Shown here piece after piece: positions 8,891 to 18,415 of a stretch of 64,000 bases of DNA. Both the position numbers and the translations under genes were made by a program. The stretch lies in NCBI GenBank assembly GCA_024640345.1, contig JAHEFD010000005.1:1-64000 (forward strand). The letters run 5' to 3'. The stretch comes from Woeseiaceae bacterium (GTDB taxonomy: Bacteria > Pseudomonadota > Gammaproteobacteria > Steroidobacterales > Woeseiaceae). Within the stretch, counting starts at the first letter, position 1. Each line of letters starts with the position of its first letter. The notes beneath the pieces are model-generated. The model was not told where the DNA came from, did not search any database, and was given only the letters and a program-made list of their open reading frames with translations.

Positions 8891-9877
8891 ATGAGCGAAA
8901 ACACGCGTGAAAAGAATGAGTTGTCAGATACTGACATTGCCGTCCTGGTTCCCTGCTACAACGAAGAGGCAACCATAGCGAATGTTGTACGGGATTTTCA
9001 GCAGCAGCTGCCCGGAGCGACCATTTACGTCTATGACAACAATTCCAGCGATCGCACAGCTGAAGTGGCGGCACAGAGTGGTGCTATCGTTCGTAATGAG
9101 CCACAGCAAGGCAAGGGACATGTTGTTCGCAGAATGTTTTCAGACATCGAAGCATCTATCTACGTTCTTGTGGATGGCGATGATACCTACGATGCCGCCA
9201 GCGTTCGCCAGCTGTTGGACGTCTTCCTCAGCCAGCATTGTGATCTCGTCAACGCGCGACGAGTAACCGACATCGCCAAGGCGTATCGATTCGGTCACCA
9301 GTTCGGCAATCGCTTGTTAACCGGAATCGTCAACTGGATTTTCGGCAAGCGGTGCGACGACATTCTCTCCGGTTACCGTATTTTTTCACGCCGATTTGTC
9401 AAATCATTTCCCGCCCTGTCGACCGGCTTCGAGATTGAAACAGAGCTGACTGTCCACGCGCTGTCCTTAAACATGCCAATGACTGAAGCAGAAACGCCGT
9501 ATAAGGACAGGCCGGACGAAAGTGCGAGCAAGCTGAATACCTATCGTGACGGATTCAAAATTCTCTGGATGATCCTCGTGTTGACAAAAGATGAGAGACC
9601 ATTCTTTTTCTACTCAATTGCATTTTCTCTGCTGGCAATAGTCTCGCTGATCCTGGGAATTCCAGTGGCACTGGAATTCATGGATACGGGACTGGTGCCG
9701 AGGCTGCCGACAGCGATTTTGTCGGCCAGCGTCATGATCCTGGCCTTCCTCTCGCTTACAACAGGACTCGTGCTCGATTCCGTTGCGCGCGGTCGGCGAG
9801 AAGCAAAGCGCCTCCACTATCTAAGCCTGACGTGGCTTGGCCAGGATCGCCGAAAACCGTCGCCTGTACTGAAGTAA
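8891..9877 (+). CDS. GT2-family glycosyltransferase with C-terminal membrane segments (GtrB/DPM1-like)
   Basis: A GT-A fold inverting transferase that most likely places a sugar on undecaprenyl phosphate at the inner face of the membrane. The 328 residues include the nucleotide-binding start AVLVPCYNEEATI (18-29), VYDNNSSDRT, and the metal-binding DGDD (95-98). The conserved block CDDILSGYRIFSRRFV and two C-terminal hydrophobic segments (about 240-265 and 275-300) follow. A TTG at 8888 directly precedes the ATG; ATG at 8891 is preferred. The stop overlaps the next gene's start (TAATG), so translation with the GtrA gene is coupled. The nature of the sugar cannot be read from sequence. Confidence 0.9.
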   Translation: MSENTREKNELSDTDIAVLVPCYNEEATIANVVRDFQQQLPGATIYVYDNNSSDRTAEVAAQSGAIVRNEPQQGKGHVVRRMFSDIEASIYVLVDGDDTYDAASVRQLLDVFLSQHCDLVNARRVTDIAKAYRFGHQFGNRLLTGIVNWIFGKRCDDILSGYRIFSRRFVKSFPALSTGFEIETELTVHALSLNMPMTEAETPYKDRPDESASKLNTYRDGFKILWMILVLTKDERPFFFYSIAFSLLAIVSLILGIPVALEFMDTGLVPRLPTAILSASVMILAFLSLTTGLVLDSVARGRREAKRLHYLSLTWLGQDRRKPSPVLK

Positions 9878-10281
9878 TGTGGTCGACCGGACGCCAGGCT
9901 TCAAGCTTTGCCATCATTGGCGGCGTGGGATTTATTGTAGACGGTGGAATATTGACGGTCTTGAACAGCATTTATGACGTAGAACTGCTGCCTGCCCGGC
10001 TAGCCTCGTTTTCTGCCGCCGTGACAGTGACGTGGTTTCTTAATCGCCAACGAACTTTTGCAAATCACGAGAATAGGGGCATGGTTGGGGAATGGGGTCG
10101 ATACGCGGCTGTGAACAGTATTGGCTCACTTCTTAACATGGGGATATTTTTCTGGCTCGTCTCGCGCTACCAGGCACTCGCTGACTGGCCACTGATTCCG
10201 CTAGGTATGGCGGCATCAATTGCGTTGATTTTCAATTTCGTGGCATCGAAGTACCTGGTATTCGGACACACTCAATCATGA
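9877..10281 (+). CDS. GtrA-family membrane protein (putative polyprenyl-phosphate-sugar flippase)
   Basis: GtrA proteins are small four-helix membrane proteins thought to flip undecaprenyl-phosphate-linked sugars made by a GtrB-type GT2 enzyme. The 134-residue product has four hydrophobic segments. It has the signature blocks FAIIGGVGFIVDGG near the N-terminus, VTWFLNRQRTF in the centre, and FNFVASKYLVF at the end. The ATG at 9877 overlaps the GT2 stop (TAATG); a longer frame from 9832 would overlap the GT2 gene by 46 bases and is less likely. Its 3' end overlaps the methyltransferase start by ATGA. Confidence 0.9.
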   Translation: MWSTGRQASSFAIIGGVGFIVDGGILTVLNSIYDVELLPARLASFSAAVTVTWFLNRQRTFANHENRGMVGEWGRYAAVNSIGSLLNMGIFFWLVSRYQALADWPLIPLGMAASIALIFNFVASKYLVFGHTQS

Positions 10282-11009
10282 TCGAAAATTCGAATGTAAC
10301 CGATTCGTTTCACCAACACTCTGGTGGTGAAAATCTCGAAGTGATGCGTGAAGCCCACAAGTACAATCGCTTTCTTCGGGAGTTGATTCGACGTTACGCG
10401 GGAGATGCAACGACCGCCCTGGACTTCGGTGCAGGTATCGGCACGTTTAGCAACAGCGCTCCTCTGGCGCCAGAAAAAATTTATTGCGTCGAACCTGACG
10501 AAGCCGCACAGAAACACCTGTCCAAACAGGGATACAGGTCGTTTGGAAGCCTGACGGAGATTGCCGACAACAGCATTGATTATCTTTTTACGTTAAACGT
10601 CCTCGAACACATCGAGGACGATTCAGCGGCAATGGATGAAATTTATCGTGTCGTCAAACCTGGTGGACGGTTGCTCATTTATGTACCTGCCTTTATGGCT
10701 TTATACACATCGATGGACTCACATGTCGGGCACCACCGCCGGTATCGATTATCCGGGTTGCGCAAACTGGTCGAAAACGCAGGATTCAAGGTCGAAAAAA
10801 GCGCTTATTTCGACGCCCTTGGCTTTTTCGCGACGCTGGCCTTCAAACTTTTCGACGGCCCGGAGCCCGCACCACTGAACGCGAAGATGATCGGACTCTA
10901 TGATCGATATTTATTTCCAGCGAGTCGACTCCTGTCTGTTCCGTGCGCAAAACTTCTTGGCAAGAACGTGTTTATCGTCGCACGGCGAGCAAACAGGACC
11001 GGGTCATGA
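10278..11009 (+). CDS. Class I SAM-dependent methyltransferase
   Basis: A Rossmann-fold methyltransferase of 243 residues. Motif I is LDFGAGIGTF (48-57), the acidic ribose-binding end of strand 2 is VEPD (71-74), and the post-II block NVLEHIEDD with GGRLLIYVPAF follows, as in the Methyltransf_11/UbiE-like group. The substrate is unknown. Its place inside a glycosyltransferase operon suggests methylation of a sugar or of a lipid-linked intermediate, which is inference. It begins inside the gtrA-like stop codon (ATGA) and ends inside the next start codon (ATGA). Confidence 0.85.
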   Translation: MIENSNVTDSFHQHSGGENLEVMREAHKYNRFLRELIRRYAGDATTALDFGAGIGTFSNSAPLAPEKIYCVEPDEAAQKHLSKQGYRSFGSLTEIADNSIDYLFTLNVLEHIEDDSAAMDEIYRVVKPGGRLLIYVPAFMALYTSMDSHVGHHRRYRLSGLRKLVENAGFKVEKSAYFDALGFFATLAFKLFDGPEPAPLNAKMIGLYDRYLFPASRLLSVPCAKLLGKNVFIVARRANRTGS

Positions 11010-12862
11010 CAGGCTCGCTGCAAATCGGACAGATGACTATGAGAAGTAACACATTCTATGTTGCTGCCTGGCTGCTCACCTCCGCAGTGGCCATAACACT
11101 CGCATTGCTCGTCACTTCCGCATCCTATGTCGACGGAGAGTACATTCCAGTCAGCGTTGACTCTTTTTATCACGCAAGACGCATTCTTGACGCGGCAATC
11201 GGTGAGCGGGGTTTTTACCAATTCGACACCATGATCCACGTACCTGAGGGAAGCTGGATCAACTGGCCCTGGGGCTATGACTACCTGATGGCAGCCGCAC
11301 TTTCATTTGCATTATGGCTTCGTCCATCGTTGGAGCCGATGGCATTTCTCGCCCATGTTCCGGTCGCCTGGTTATGCGTCAATATTGGCTTACTAACGTT
11401 GATTGGCCGGCGAGTTGGGCTCAGCCCGTCAATGACGGCCGTCGCCTCGTTTGGTTTTGCCATGATGCCACTGACCCAAACCATGCACGGCGTCGGAAAC
11501 ATCGACCATCACTATATCGAACTGACTTTCATCCTTGCGACGTTATGGTCCGGACTTTATTTTTTTTCGGCCAGTCAGAAACCAAAATCCGCTGTGACCT
11601 TAGGTGTCGTTCTTGGAATAGCCCCTGCATTTCACAACGGGCTTTTCATCCTGCAAATCCCTGTGCTGCTCTGTCTTCTTATCGTGTGGTTGCGAGGGAA
11701 CCTTCCTGGCGTGCGACAGCTATATTGGTTCGCTGGCGCCCTGATAAGCAGCACAGTTCTGATTCTGCTGCCGTCGGCGCCTTTCTGGGATATGCAATTC
11801 GAATTCTGGACACTGTCGTGGTTCCATCTCTATATTGCTTGCTGCAGTGCCACAGGAATCATTTTTCTTGGGCTACGCCAGTTCGACTTCAAGAATACCG
11901 GGATGTTGCTCCTGCTGGTCATCGCCCTCACCAGTCCGTTACTTGCCCGGATTTTGATAGGTGCCGCATTTCTTGGCGGAGATCTCATTTTGCTGGACCA
12001 GATCTCGGAGGTGAGAAGCCCTATCCTCCGCTTGCAGGACCCTAATGGCATTCCGTGGCTTTCTTCGTTCTATAGCTGGTTTGTTTTTCTCTCGCCAATC
12101 CTCATCGTGGTGTATGCAATACGCGGGTGGCGGGCAAAGAATCCCGCAGAAATCTTCTTTTCGATCTTTGTCGTACTTGGACTCCTGCTCCTTCTAACGC
12201 AGATTCGTTTTAATCCGTTCGGCACATGGGCACTGATGATCGCGTCGGTCCTGTTGATACAGGAACAAAGCAGACGTTTCGGGGTTTCGAATTTGGCAAC
12301 AACTGCGATTTCGTTGTTGGTTGTAGCGATCGCATTCCAGCCACCCTTGAAGAACCGCCTGATCCGAAAATATCCTGCCGGAATGGATTACGAGTACGCG
12401 GCGTCACGCTATCTCTACAAGAGTCTTGCCAAGAGCTGCGCCGAAGATCCTGGCGTTGCTTTGTCCTATAGCGATGACGGTCACTATATTCGATATCACA
12501 CCGACTGCAGCGTTATCGCGAACAATTTCATTATGACGCCGCAACACGAGGAAAAGATCCGGGAAGTTGACACAATGCTGCAACTTGATCCAGTGCAATT
12601 CCTGGAACAAGTGCCAAATGTCGATTACATCTTTGTTCGAATGTACGGCGCTTTCGAGGAAAACCTGCAAGGAATCATGCAGGCCTCGCCAATTGAGAGA
12701 GTGGTCGGCCGAAATGCACCGTTGTTTATTGCGCTGACGTTTGGAGAGGATATACCGAGCGAGTATCAGTTGATCGACGAAATCCCAATTGGCGGTGGAC
12801 GTGATTTCGCATATGCGCGCGTATACAAGATTGTCCGCAAGACTGATGCGGTTGACCCTTGA
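11006..12862 (+). CDS. STT3/AglB-like GT-C membrane protein with an altered acceptor motif
   Basis: A 618-residue polytopic protein with about 11-13 membrane segments and a soluble C-terminal part (from about residue 470). The N-terminal half resembles oligosaccharyltransferase STT3/AglB: an acidic first-loop motif VDSFYHARR (D52), WINWPWGYDYL (84-94), and a second-loop motif NIDHHYIE (D167, H168, H169, E172). In the soluble part the usual WWDYG position is taken by SYSDDGHYIRYHT (489-493 SDDGH), followed by the expected N and I positions. ATG at 11006 overlaps the methyltransferase stop (ATGA); a longer GTG frame at 10943 is less likely. It could transfer a lipid-linked sugar to a protein or another acceptor in the periplasm. 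Confidence 0.72.
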   Translation: MTGSLQIGQMTMRSNTFYVAAWLLTSAVAITLALLVTSASYVDGEYIPVSVDSFYHARRILDAAIGERGFYQFDTMIHVPEGSWINWPWGYDYLMAAALSFALWLRPSLEPMAFLAHVPVAWLCVNIGLLTLIGRRVGLSPSMTAVASFGFAMMPLTQTMHGVGNIDHHYIELTFILATLWSGLYFFSASQKPKSAVTLGVVLGIAPAFHNGLFILQIPVLLCLLIVWLRGNLPGVRQLYWFAGALISSTVLILLPSAPFWDMQFEFWTLSWFHLYIACCSATGIIFLGLRQFDFKNTGMLLLLVIALTSPLLARILIGAAFLGGDLILLDQISEVRSPILRLQDPNGIPWLSSFYSWFVFLSPILIVVYAIRGWRAKNPAEIFFSIFVVLGLLLLLTQIRFNPFGTWALMIASVLLIQEQSRRFGVSNLATTAISLLVVAIAFQPPLKNRLIRKYPAGMDYEYAASRYLYKSLAKSCAEDPGVALSYSDDGHYIRYHTDCSVIANNFIMTPQHEEKIREVDTMLQLDPVQFLEQVPNVDYIFVRMYGAFEENLQGIMQASPIERVVGRNAPLFIALTFGEDIPSEYQLIDEIPIGGGRDFAYARVYKIVRKTDAVDP

Positions 12863-12889
12863 TCGTAGTTTCCGGAGACGAATGATCAT

Positions 12890-14800
12890 ATGGCGCTGCT
12901 AGTTCTTATACCTTTGCTTGGATACATTCTTTTTTGGCGGCGCGTCACAGATTCACGCAGCTCATCAGCAGCATTGCACAGCGCATCAGCGATTTTGCTG
13001 GTACTTTATTTCGGCTCCCTGGCGGGCCTATTGCAGCCAACTACTTTGGTACTAATTATTTGCGGATCGTTTCTGGCAATCAGCGAGACCGCCCGCCTGA
13101 TTATTCAAAAGACACCGTTGCCTTTGCCACTCGGTATACTTCTGTTTCTCTGCAGCTTGTTCGCGCTTTTACATCACGATGCCACCTTTTATTTGTACGA
13201 CGAATTCTCACATTGGGGCGTCTTTCTGAAAGAACTGCTGGCAAAAGACATGCTGTGGAGCGCTGATAGCAACGCAATGGTTCTTCGCTACCCACCCGGC
13301 GCACCACTTTGGCAATACTTTTTTCTTCGTTTCTCTTTTTCATCAGAAGCAAACGCCTATCTAGCGCAATTTTGCCTGCTAATGATTCCCCTCCTTGTTT
13401 TATGGCAGAACGTAAAACTTCGACAGCTCTATTGGTTACTGGCTGTCTTTGCGCTTGTTGCGCTGGGTCTCTCCAATTTTGGTCACGGCTTCGCGAGCCT
13501 GTATGTTGATCATTTGCTAGGCGCCTGGTTTGCGGGAACACTTTTTAATTTCATGCTGGACCTGGAAGATCAGTCGGCAACCCGACTGTTATCGTATTTC
13601 CTACCAATAACAACGCTTGTACTCATCAAAGACGCAGGTCTTTATTTCGCAGTTGCGGCATCTGGTATTTTTGCACTGTTGATTTTTTGGCGGGCAGCAT
13701 TTAAGGCAGACAACAAGGAACCCCTACGCGGCGTCATTAAGGCAGGAACATTGGCTATTGTCTGCATCGCAAGTTCTGGTCTAATTGCGACAACATGGAA
13801 TGCGAATAGGAATTCCGCCGGCATCCCGCAATCAACGTATTCAACAGGCGGGATTCTTTCCGGCATTGTTAACGGTAAAAGCGAACTTAGTGACGATGAA
13901 CATGCTGAATTGACCCGCAGGTTCTGGCAGGTCATTTTTAAACAACAAATAAGCAAGGACGAGTTGTTTACCGAGTTCGCCGAATTTAACTACGAACTTA
14001 TGCCAGCTTTTACATCCAGCTTCCGGATGACCACATCATCTCTCATATTACTGTTCGTGTTCTGGCAGATAATTGTCCTGTATCGACTCGTATCTCCTCA
14101 GGATCGGTGGCGCTGGGCCATAGGGGGGACCGGTTTGGTTTTGACCACGATAGTCTACATAGCGATACTATTCCTCAGTTACCATTTCGCATTTGGCGAA
14201 AGACGCATGATATTACCGTCTTATCTTCGCTACGTTCATACCGCCTTGCTGCCAATTCTGCTTTTTGCATTCCTACCATTGCTCCCGAGCTTTTCGACTC
14301 GAGATGAAGAGGCGATTCGCCTTCCATTTGGTCGAAAAGGGAGTCGTTCGGCAACGATTTTCGCCGCGCTACTTGCAACTCTTTTTGTTGTCGAGACGCC
14401 GCATTTAGAACCGCTATATAAGCCCCACGTATCCCCAGAGATACGTCAGCAAATGAAGCCCTACATAGATAACATTCGGAACTTGGCCGGAAACCATAAT
14501 CGTGTGTGGATCTATTTGCCGGTCTTCGATTACAACGGAATACGTCGCCGAATTTTTCTCTTCGATATGTCACCGGTGCATACAGAGGTTGTGACAGACC
14601 CGGAATATCTGACCAGAGATCCTGCAAAAATTCAGGACGTCATTGCCAACTGGGATTATCTGTGGTTTCCAATAGAAAACGCTCAAACAGATATGATTTT
14701 GAAATCCTTAGCTGGCGAAGATTTGAAGGAATTCGTATTTCGAGTGGATCGAAGCGATGGTGGAACTTCTGTCGTCGCGCTCGATGGCGTCTTCGATTAA
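12890..14800 (+). CDS. Polytopic GT-C-like membrane protein, function unknown
   Basis: A 636-residue protein with many membrane segments (residues 1 to about 490) and a C-terminal soluble tail (about 500-636). The first large loop carries YDEFSHWG (103-110), followed by YPPGAPLWQYF (about 134-144). An acidic residue in the first loop and a YPPG-type turn are typical of GT-C transferases using polyprenyl-phosphate sugars. No family name can be given with certainty. It follows the STT3-like gene after 27 bases, and its base composition is the most AT-rich of the operon. It is probably the final transferase, or one of two, in this surface glycosylation system. It ends 33 bases from the convergent lpxC. 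Confidence 0.6.
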   Translation: MALLVLIPLLGYILFWRRVTDSRSSSAALHSASAILLVLYFGSLAGLLQPTTLVLIICGSFLAISETARLIIQKTPLPLPLGILLFLCSLFALLHHDATFYLYDEFSHWGVFLKELLAKDMLWSADSNAMVLRYPPGAPLWQYFFLRFSFSSEANAYLAQFCLLMIPLLVLWQNVKLRQLYWLLAVFALVALGLSNFGHGFASLYVDHLLGAWFAGTLFNFMLDLEDQSATRLLSYFLPITTLVLIKDAGLYFAVAASGIFALLIFWRAAFKADNKEPLRGVIKAGTLAIVCIASSGLIATTWNANRNSAGIPQSTYSTGGILSGIVNGKSELSDDEHAELTRRFWQVIFKQQISKDELFTEFAEFNYELMPAFTSSFRMTTSSLILLFVFWQIIVLYRLVSPQDRWRWAIGGTGLVLTTIVYIAILFLSYHFAFGERRMILPSYLRYVHTALLPILLFAFLPLLPSFSTRDEEAIRLPFGRKGSRSATIFAALLATLFVVETPHLEPLYKPHVSPEIRQQMKPYIDNIRNLAGNHNRVWIYLPVFDYNGIRRRIFLFDMSPVHTEVVTDPEYLTRDPAKIQDVIANWDYLWFPIENAQTDMILKSLAGEDLKEFVFRVDRSDGGTSVVALDGVFD

Positions 14801-14833
14801 CCGAAGTCTGGCAAAATGGCGGAAATCTGAGAC

Positions 14834-15742
14834 TCAGGCGTACGCAGGCGTCGCGTAAGAAATCGGGGCTTTCTTCGGGTCGCTGAACGTGACCTCTTCC
14901 CACGCCGATTTGTCTTTGAGTAATGCGCGCAGCAACTTGTTATTAAGGTCGTGGCCCGACTTGTGTGCCGAAAACTCGCCAATCAGGCTGTGACCAAGCA
15001 GGTAAATATCGCCTATCGCGTCAAGAATCTTGTGAATCACAAATTCGTTGGCGTACCGCAGCCCGTCCTCGTTGAGAATGCGATAGTCATCAAGGACGAT
15101 GGCGTTGTCCATGCTGCCGCCAAGTGTCAGGTTGCGTGCCCGCAATGCCTCAACGTCACGTAGAAAACAAAATGTTCTCGCGCGGCTGACTTCTTTCAGG
15201 AATGACGTAGAAGAAAAATCGATCGTGGCATCCTGGCTCAGTTTATTAAACACAGGGTGGTTGAACGCGATGCCGAAATTGACTTTGAAACCATTGAACG
15301 GAGTAAACTCGGCCCATTTATCGCCCTCTTCGACCCGAATTTTCTTTTTGATCCGAACAAACTTCTTGGCGACATTCTGTTCTTCGATGCCGGCTGATTG
15401 CAGCAGGAAAACAAACGGGCCCGCGCTGCCGTCCATGATCGGAACTTCCGGCGCCGACAGATCGACATGCATGTTATCAATGCCCAGGCCAGCAGCCGCC
15501 GACATCAGGTGCTCCACGGTAGCGATCTTCACGCCACCCTGGATCAACGTGGTGCCAAGCATCGTTTCGCCAACCAGGCGAGCGTCAGCAGGAATATCGA
15601 CAGGCTCATCGAGGTCAACACGACGAAAGATGATGCCTGCATTTTCTGCGGCCGGCCGAAGTGTCATATACACTTTTTCGCCCGTATGCAGGCCGACACC
15701 GGTTGCCCGGATGGCAGTTTTCAGCGTTCGTTGTCTGAGCAT
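14834..15742 (-). CDS. lpxC: UDP-3-O-acyl-N-acetylglucosamine deacetylase LpxC
   Basis: Zinc-dependent enzyme of the committed step of lipid A synthesis. The 302-residue protein (family about 305) has zinc ligands H78 (in VEHLMSA), H237 and D241 (HKILDAIGD). It also has the catalytic pair E77 and H264 (KSGHDLNN). The start [11 protein letters not shown] is standard. It is the last gene of the dcw direction, 216 bases after ftsZ, with a possible terminator in between, so it likely also has its own promoter. Confidence 0.98.
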   Translation of the reverse strand: MLRQRTLKTAIRATGVGLHTGEKVYMTLRPAAENAGIIFRRVDLDEPVDIPADARLVGETMLGTTLIQGGVKIATVEHLMSAAAGLGIDNMHVDLSAPEVPIMDGSAGPFVFLLQSAGIEEQNVAKKFVRIKKKIRVEEGDKWAEFTPFNGFKVNFGIAFNHPVFNKLSQDATIDFSSTSFLKEVSRARTFCFLRDVEALRARNLTLGGSMDNAIVLDDYRILNEDGLRYANEFVIHKILDAIGDIYLLGHSLIGEFSAHKSGHDLNNKLLRALLKDKSAWEEVTFSDPKKAPISYATPAYA

Positions 15743-15841
15743 GTTTGAAGAACCCGGTAGGTATTCAAGGACTTACGGGCATTGTTTCGATGGTTTCAGC
15801 GCGAGATCCTATCATATCGATTGAAACCACACCAAGGAACG

Positions 15842-15890
15842 AAAAGCCCGGAAACTGGCCGGGCAAGCGCAAATAGCAGCCTGCCCGGCC
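15842..15890 (-). terminator. Terminator with a competing upstream stem between ftsZ and lpxC
   Basis: On the minus strand a GC-only stem GCCCGG/CCGGGC (15864-15859 with 15851-15846) with a 7-base loop is followed by TTTT (15845-15842), a short intrinsic terminator. Directly upstream, GGCCGGGCA (15890-15882) can pair perfectly over 9 bp with TGCCCGGCC (15865-15857). That pairing uses the same left arm and would exclude the terminator. The pair therefore looks like a terminator/antiterminator arrangement that could set lpxC read-through from ftsZ. Confidence 0.45.
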
Positions 15891-15958
15891 GGAGCGGAGG
15901 TGGTCGCACCCATTTAGACCGCGTCGAGTGAGTGAGGCACGGTCGGTGCGCCGTTCTC

Positions 15959-17104
15959 TCAGTCTGCCTGTCTCCTGAGAAAGGCTGGGATATCCAGCAA
16001 TTCTTCCTGGAGGCTGGCGTCTTCCAACCCATCTCCTACTGCTCTTTTACGCTGCACTGTCGGTTTGTCCAGCTGCTGATAATTAGGCTCCATGCCAACA
16101 GCCGACGGACGCTTGACGACCCGTATCGGCGCACCGGCCTGCGCAGCATGATGTCCCAATCCTGTCGCAACGACCGTCACCCTTATCCGGTCTTGCATAT
16201 CCGGATCGATGACGGTGCCAATCACAACGGTTGCGTCGTCTGATGCAAATTCCTTGATCGTGTTACCTACTTCCTGGAACTCACCAATGGAAAGATCCAT
16301 TCCCGCGGTAACATTGACCAGGATGCCGTTTGCACCTGCCAGGTTGATATCCTCAAGAAGCGGACTCGAAATGGCGGCCTCGGCAGCCTCCCGTGCCCGA
16401 TCCTCTCCGGATGACGTTCCGGATCCCATCATGGCCATGCCCATCTCGGCCATCACGGTCTTGACGTCAGCAAAGTCAACGTTGATCAGGCCCGGTCGCG
16501 TGATCAACTCGGCAATTCCCTGAACAGCACCCTGCAATACTTCGTTGGCTGCCCGGAATGCGTCCAGCAATGTCGTCTCTCCGCCAAGAACCGTCAGCAA
16601 TTTTTCGTTGGGTATCGTGATGAGGGAATCGACATACTTGCCAAGCTCGCTGATCCCGTGGTCCGCAATCATCATTCGCTTGCCGCCTTCCATGATGAAC
16701 GGCTTGGTCACAACAGCGACAGTCAAAATGCCCAGTTCTTTCGCTACCTGGGCCACAACCGGTGCAGCACCGGTGCCCGTGCCACCTCCCATCCCGGCCG
16801 TGATGAAAAGCATGTCTGCCCCTTCAATGACCTCCTGAATACGGTCGCGATCCTCCATGCCGGCCTGCCGGCCGATATCAGGATTAGCACCAGCACCAAG
16901 ACCCTTCGTTATATTGCAGCCGATTTGCAGTGCCGTTCGCACGCGGGCACTGTTGAGCGCCTGCGCATCGGTGTTGGCACAAATAAAATCGACCCCTTCT
17001 ATTCCCGCGTTCACCATGTGGGCAACTGCGTTTCCGCCGCCACCACCAACACCAATCACCTTGATGACGGCGCTCTGGCTGTGCGCATCCATTAATTCAA
17101 ACAT
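15959..17104 (-). CDS. ftsZ: Cell division GTPase FtsZ
   Basis: Tubulin homologue that forms the cytokinetic Z ring. The 381-residue protein contains the GTP-binding tubulin signature GGGTGTG (106-112), the T7-loop region [11 protein letters not shown] needed for GTP hydrolysis, and the conserved C-terminal peptide [12 protein letters not shown] that binds FtsA, ZipA and ZapD. ftsA lies 72 bases upstream on the same strand, the largest gap in the dcw cluster and a plausible site for an additional promoter. Confidence 0.99.
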   Translation of the reverse strand: MFELMDAHSQSAVIKVIGVGGGGGNAVAHMVNAGIEGVDFICANTDAQALNSARVRTALQIGCNITKGLGAGANPDIGRQAGMEDRDRIQEVIEGADMLFITAGMGGGTGTGAAPVVAQVAKELGILTVAVVTKPFIMEGGKRMMIADHGISELGKYVDSLITIPNEKLLTVLGGETTLLDAFRAANEVLQGAVQGIAELITRPGLINVDFADVKTVMAEMGMAMMGSGTSSGEDRAREAAEAAISSPLLEDINLAGANGILVNVTAGMDLSIGEFQEVGNTIKEFASDDATVVIGTVIDPDMQDRIRVTVVATGLGHHAAQAGAPIRVVKRPSAVGMEPNYQQLDKPTVQRKRAVGDGLEDASLQEELLDIPAFLRRQAD

Positions 17105-17176
17105 GTGTACCTCCGCTCAACTTTTGTTTTCTAACTCACTCGTTATTTACATGCTTCAGCAAGCTGAAGCGCTCAC

Positions 17177-18415
17177 TCAAAACTGTCCCTGGAACCACGA
17201 TTTCATTCGACCCCACATATCGCCAATACTGCCGCCGACAGGCGTTGATCGATTCCCCTGGCGCGCGATCGTTTCGCAGCCATAGAGCAAGAGGCCAACA
17301 CCGGTCGCGTGAATCGGGTTTCGCACGACCTCAAGAAGGCCCTCGAAATATTGCGGCGAACCGAGCCTCACGGGCATGTGGAACACTTCCTCGGCCAGTT
17401 CCACCGCCCCTTCCATTTTCGCGCTGCCGCCAGTGATCACGACACCCGCAGCAATCAGCTCTTCGAACCCGCTTCGTCTCAGTTCATCACGCACGAGGCC
17501 GAATAGTTCTTCAAATCGTGGTTCAACAATCTCTGCCAATGTCTGCCTGGCTAAACGACGAGGTGGTCGATCACCAACGCTGGGTACTTCAATCGTCTCG
17601 TCCGGATTCGCGAGCTGCGACAGGGCGCAGGCGTATTTGATCTTGATTTCTTCGGCGTACTGCAAGGGCGTACGCATCGAGACCGCAATATCATTGGTAA
17701 CCTGGTCACCGGCGATGGGAATCACGGCTGTATGCTGAATTGCGCCACCCAGGAAAACGGCAATATCCGTCGTTCCGCCACCGATATCGACGATGCAGGC
17801 ACCCAATTCTTTTTCATCCTCGGTCAAAACCGAATAGCTGGACGCCAGCTGTTCCAGGACAATGTCGTCAACTTCCAGTCCGCATCGCTGCACACATTTC
17901 ACGATGTTCTGTGCCGCGCTGACGGCACCGGTCACCATATGCACCTTGGCTTCCAGCCGAACTCCGGACATGCCGATCGGGTCGCGAATTCCCTCCTGGT
18001 TATCGATCAGGAATTCCTGCGGCAGTATGTGCAGAATCCGCTGATCAGCTGGAATGGCGACGGCGCCGGCGGCATCGATGACGCGATCGAGGTCTCCGGC
18101 ACTCACTTCTTTATCGCGAATGGCCACGATTCCATGTGAATTCAGACTTCTCACATGGCTTCCCGCGATTCCCGCGTAAACAGAGTGAATGTCGCATCCG
18201 GCCATCAACTCCGCTTCCTCAATCGCGCGCTGAATTGAATGGACGGTCGACTCTATATTGACGACAACGCCTTTCTTCAGGCCGCGCGATGGGTGCGAAC
18301 CGATGCCGATCACCTCGATCTTGCCGTCTTCGCCCACCTCACCCACGATCGCAACAACCTTCGACGTACCTATGTCCAGGCCGACGATCATGTTTTTGTC
18401 GTTCTTCTTGTTCAC
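17177..18415 (-). CDS. ftsA: Cell division protein FtsA
   Basis: Actin-like ATPase that tethers FtsZ to the membrane through a C-terminal amphipathic helix and recruits later division proteins. The 412-residue product shows the phosphate-1 block IVGLDIGTSKVVAIVGE, phosphate-2 IVDIGGGTTDIAVF and the C-terminal amphipathic stretch MWGRMKSWFQGQF. The start is GTG, overlapping the ftsQ stop by four bases (GTGA). Confidence 0.98.
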   Translation of the reverse strand: MNKKNDKNMIVGLDIGTSKVVAIVGEVGEDGKIEVIGIGSHPSRGLKKGVVVNIESTVHSIQRAIEEAELMAGCDIHSVYAGIAGSHVRSLNSHGIVAIRDKEVSAGDLDRVIDAAGAVAIPADQRILHILPQEFLIDNQEGIRDPIGMSGVRLEAKVHMVTGAVSAAQNIVKCVQRCGLEVDDIVLEQLASSYSVLTEDEKELGACIVDIGGGTTDIAVFLGGAIQHTAVIPIAGDQVTNDIAVSMRTPLQYAEEIKIKYACALSQLANPDETIEVPSVGDRPPRRLARQTLAEIVEPRFEELFGLVRDELRRSGFEELIAAGVVITGGSAKMEGAVELAEEVFHMPVRLGSPQYFEGLLEVVRNPIHATGVGLLLYGCETIARQGNRSTPVGGSIGDMWGRMKSWFQGQF

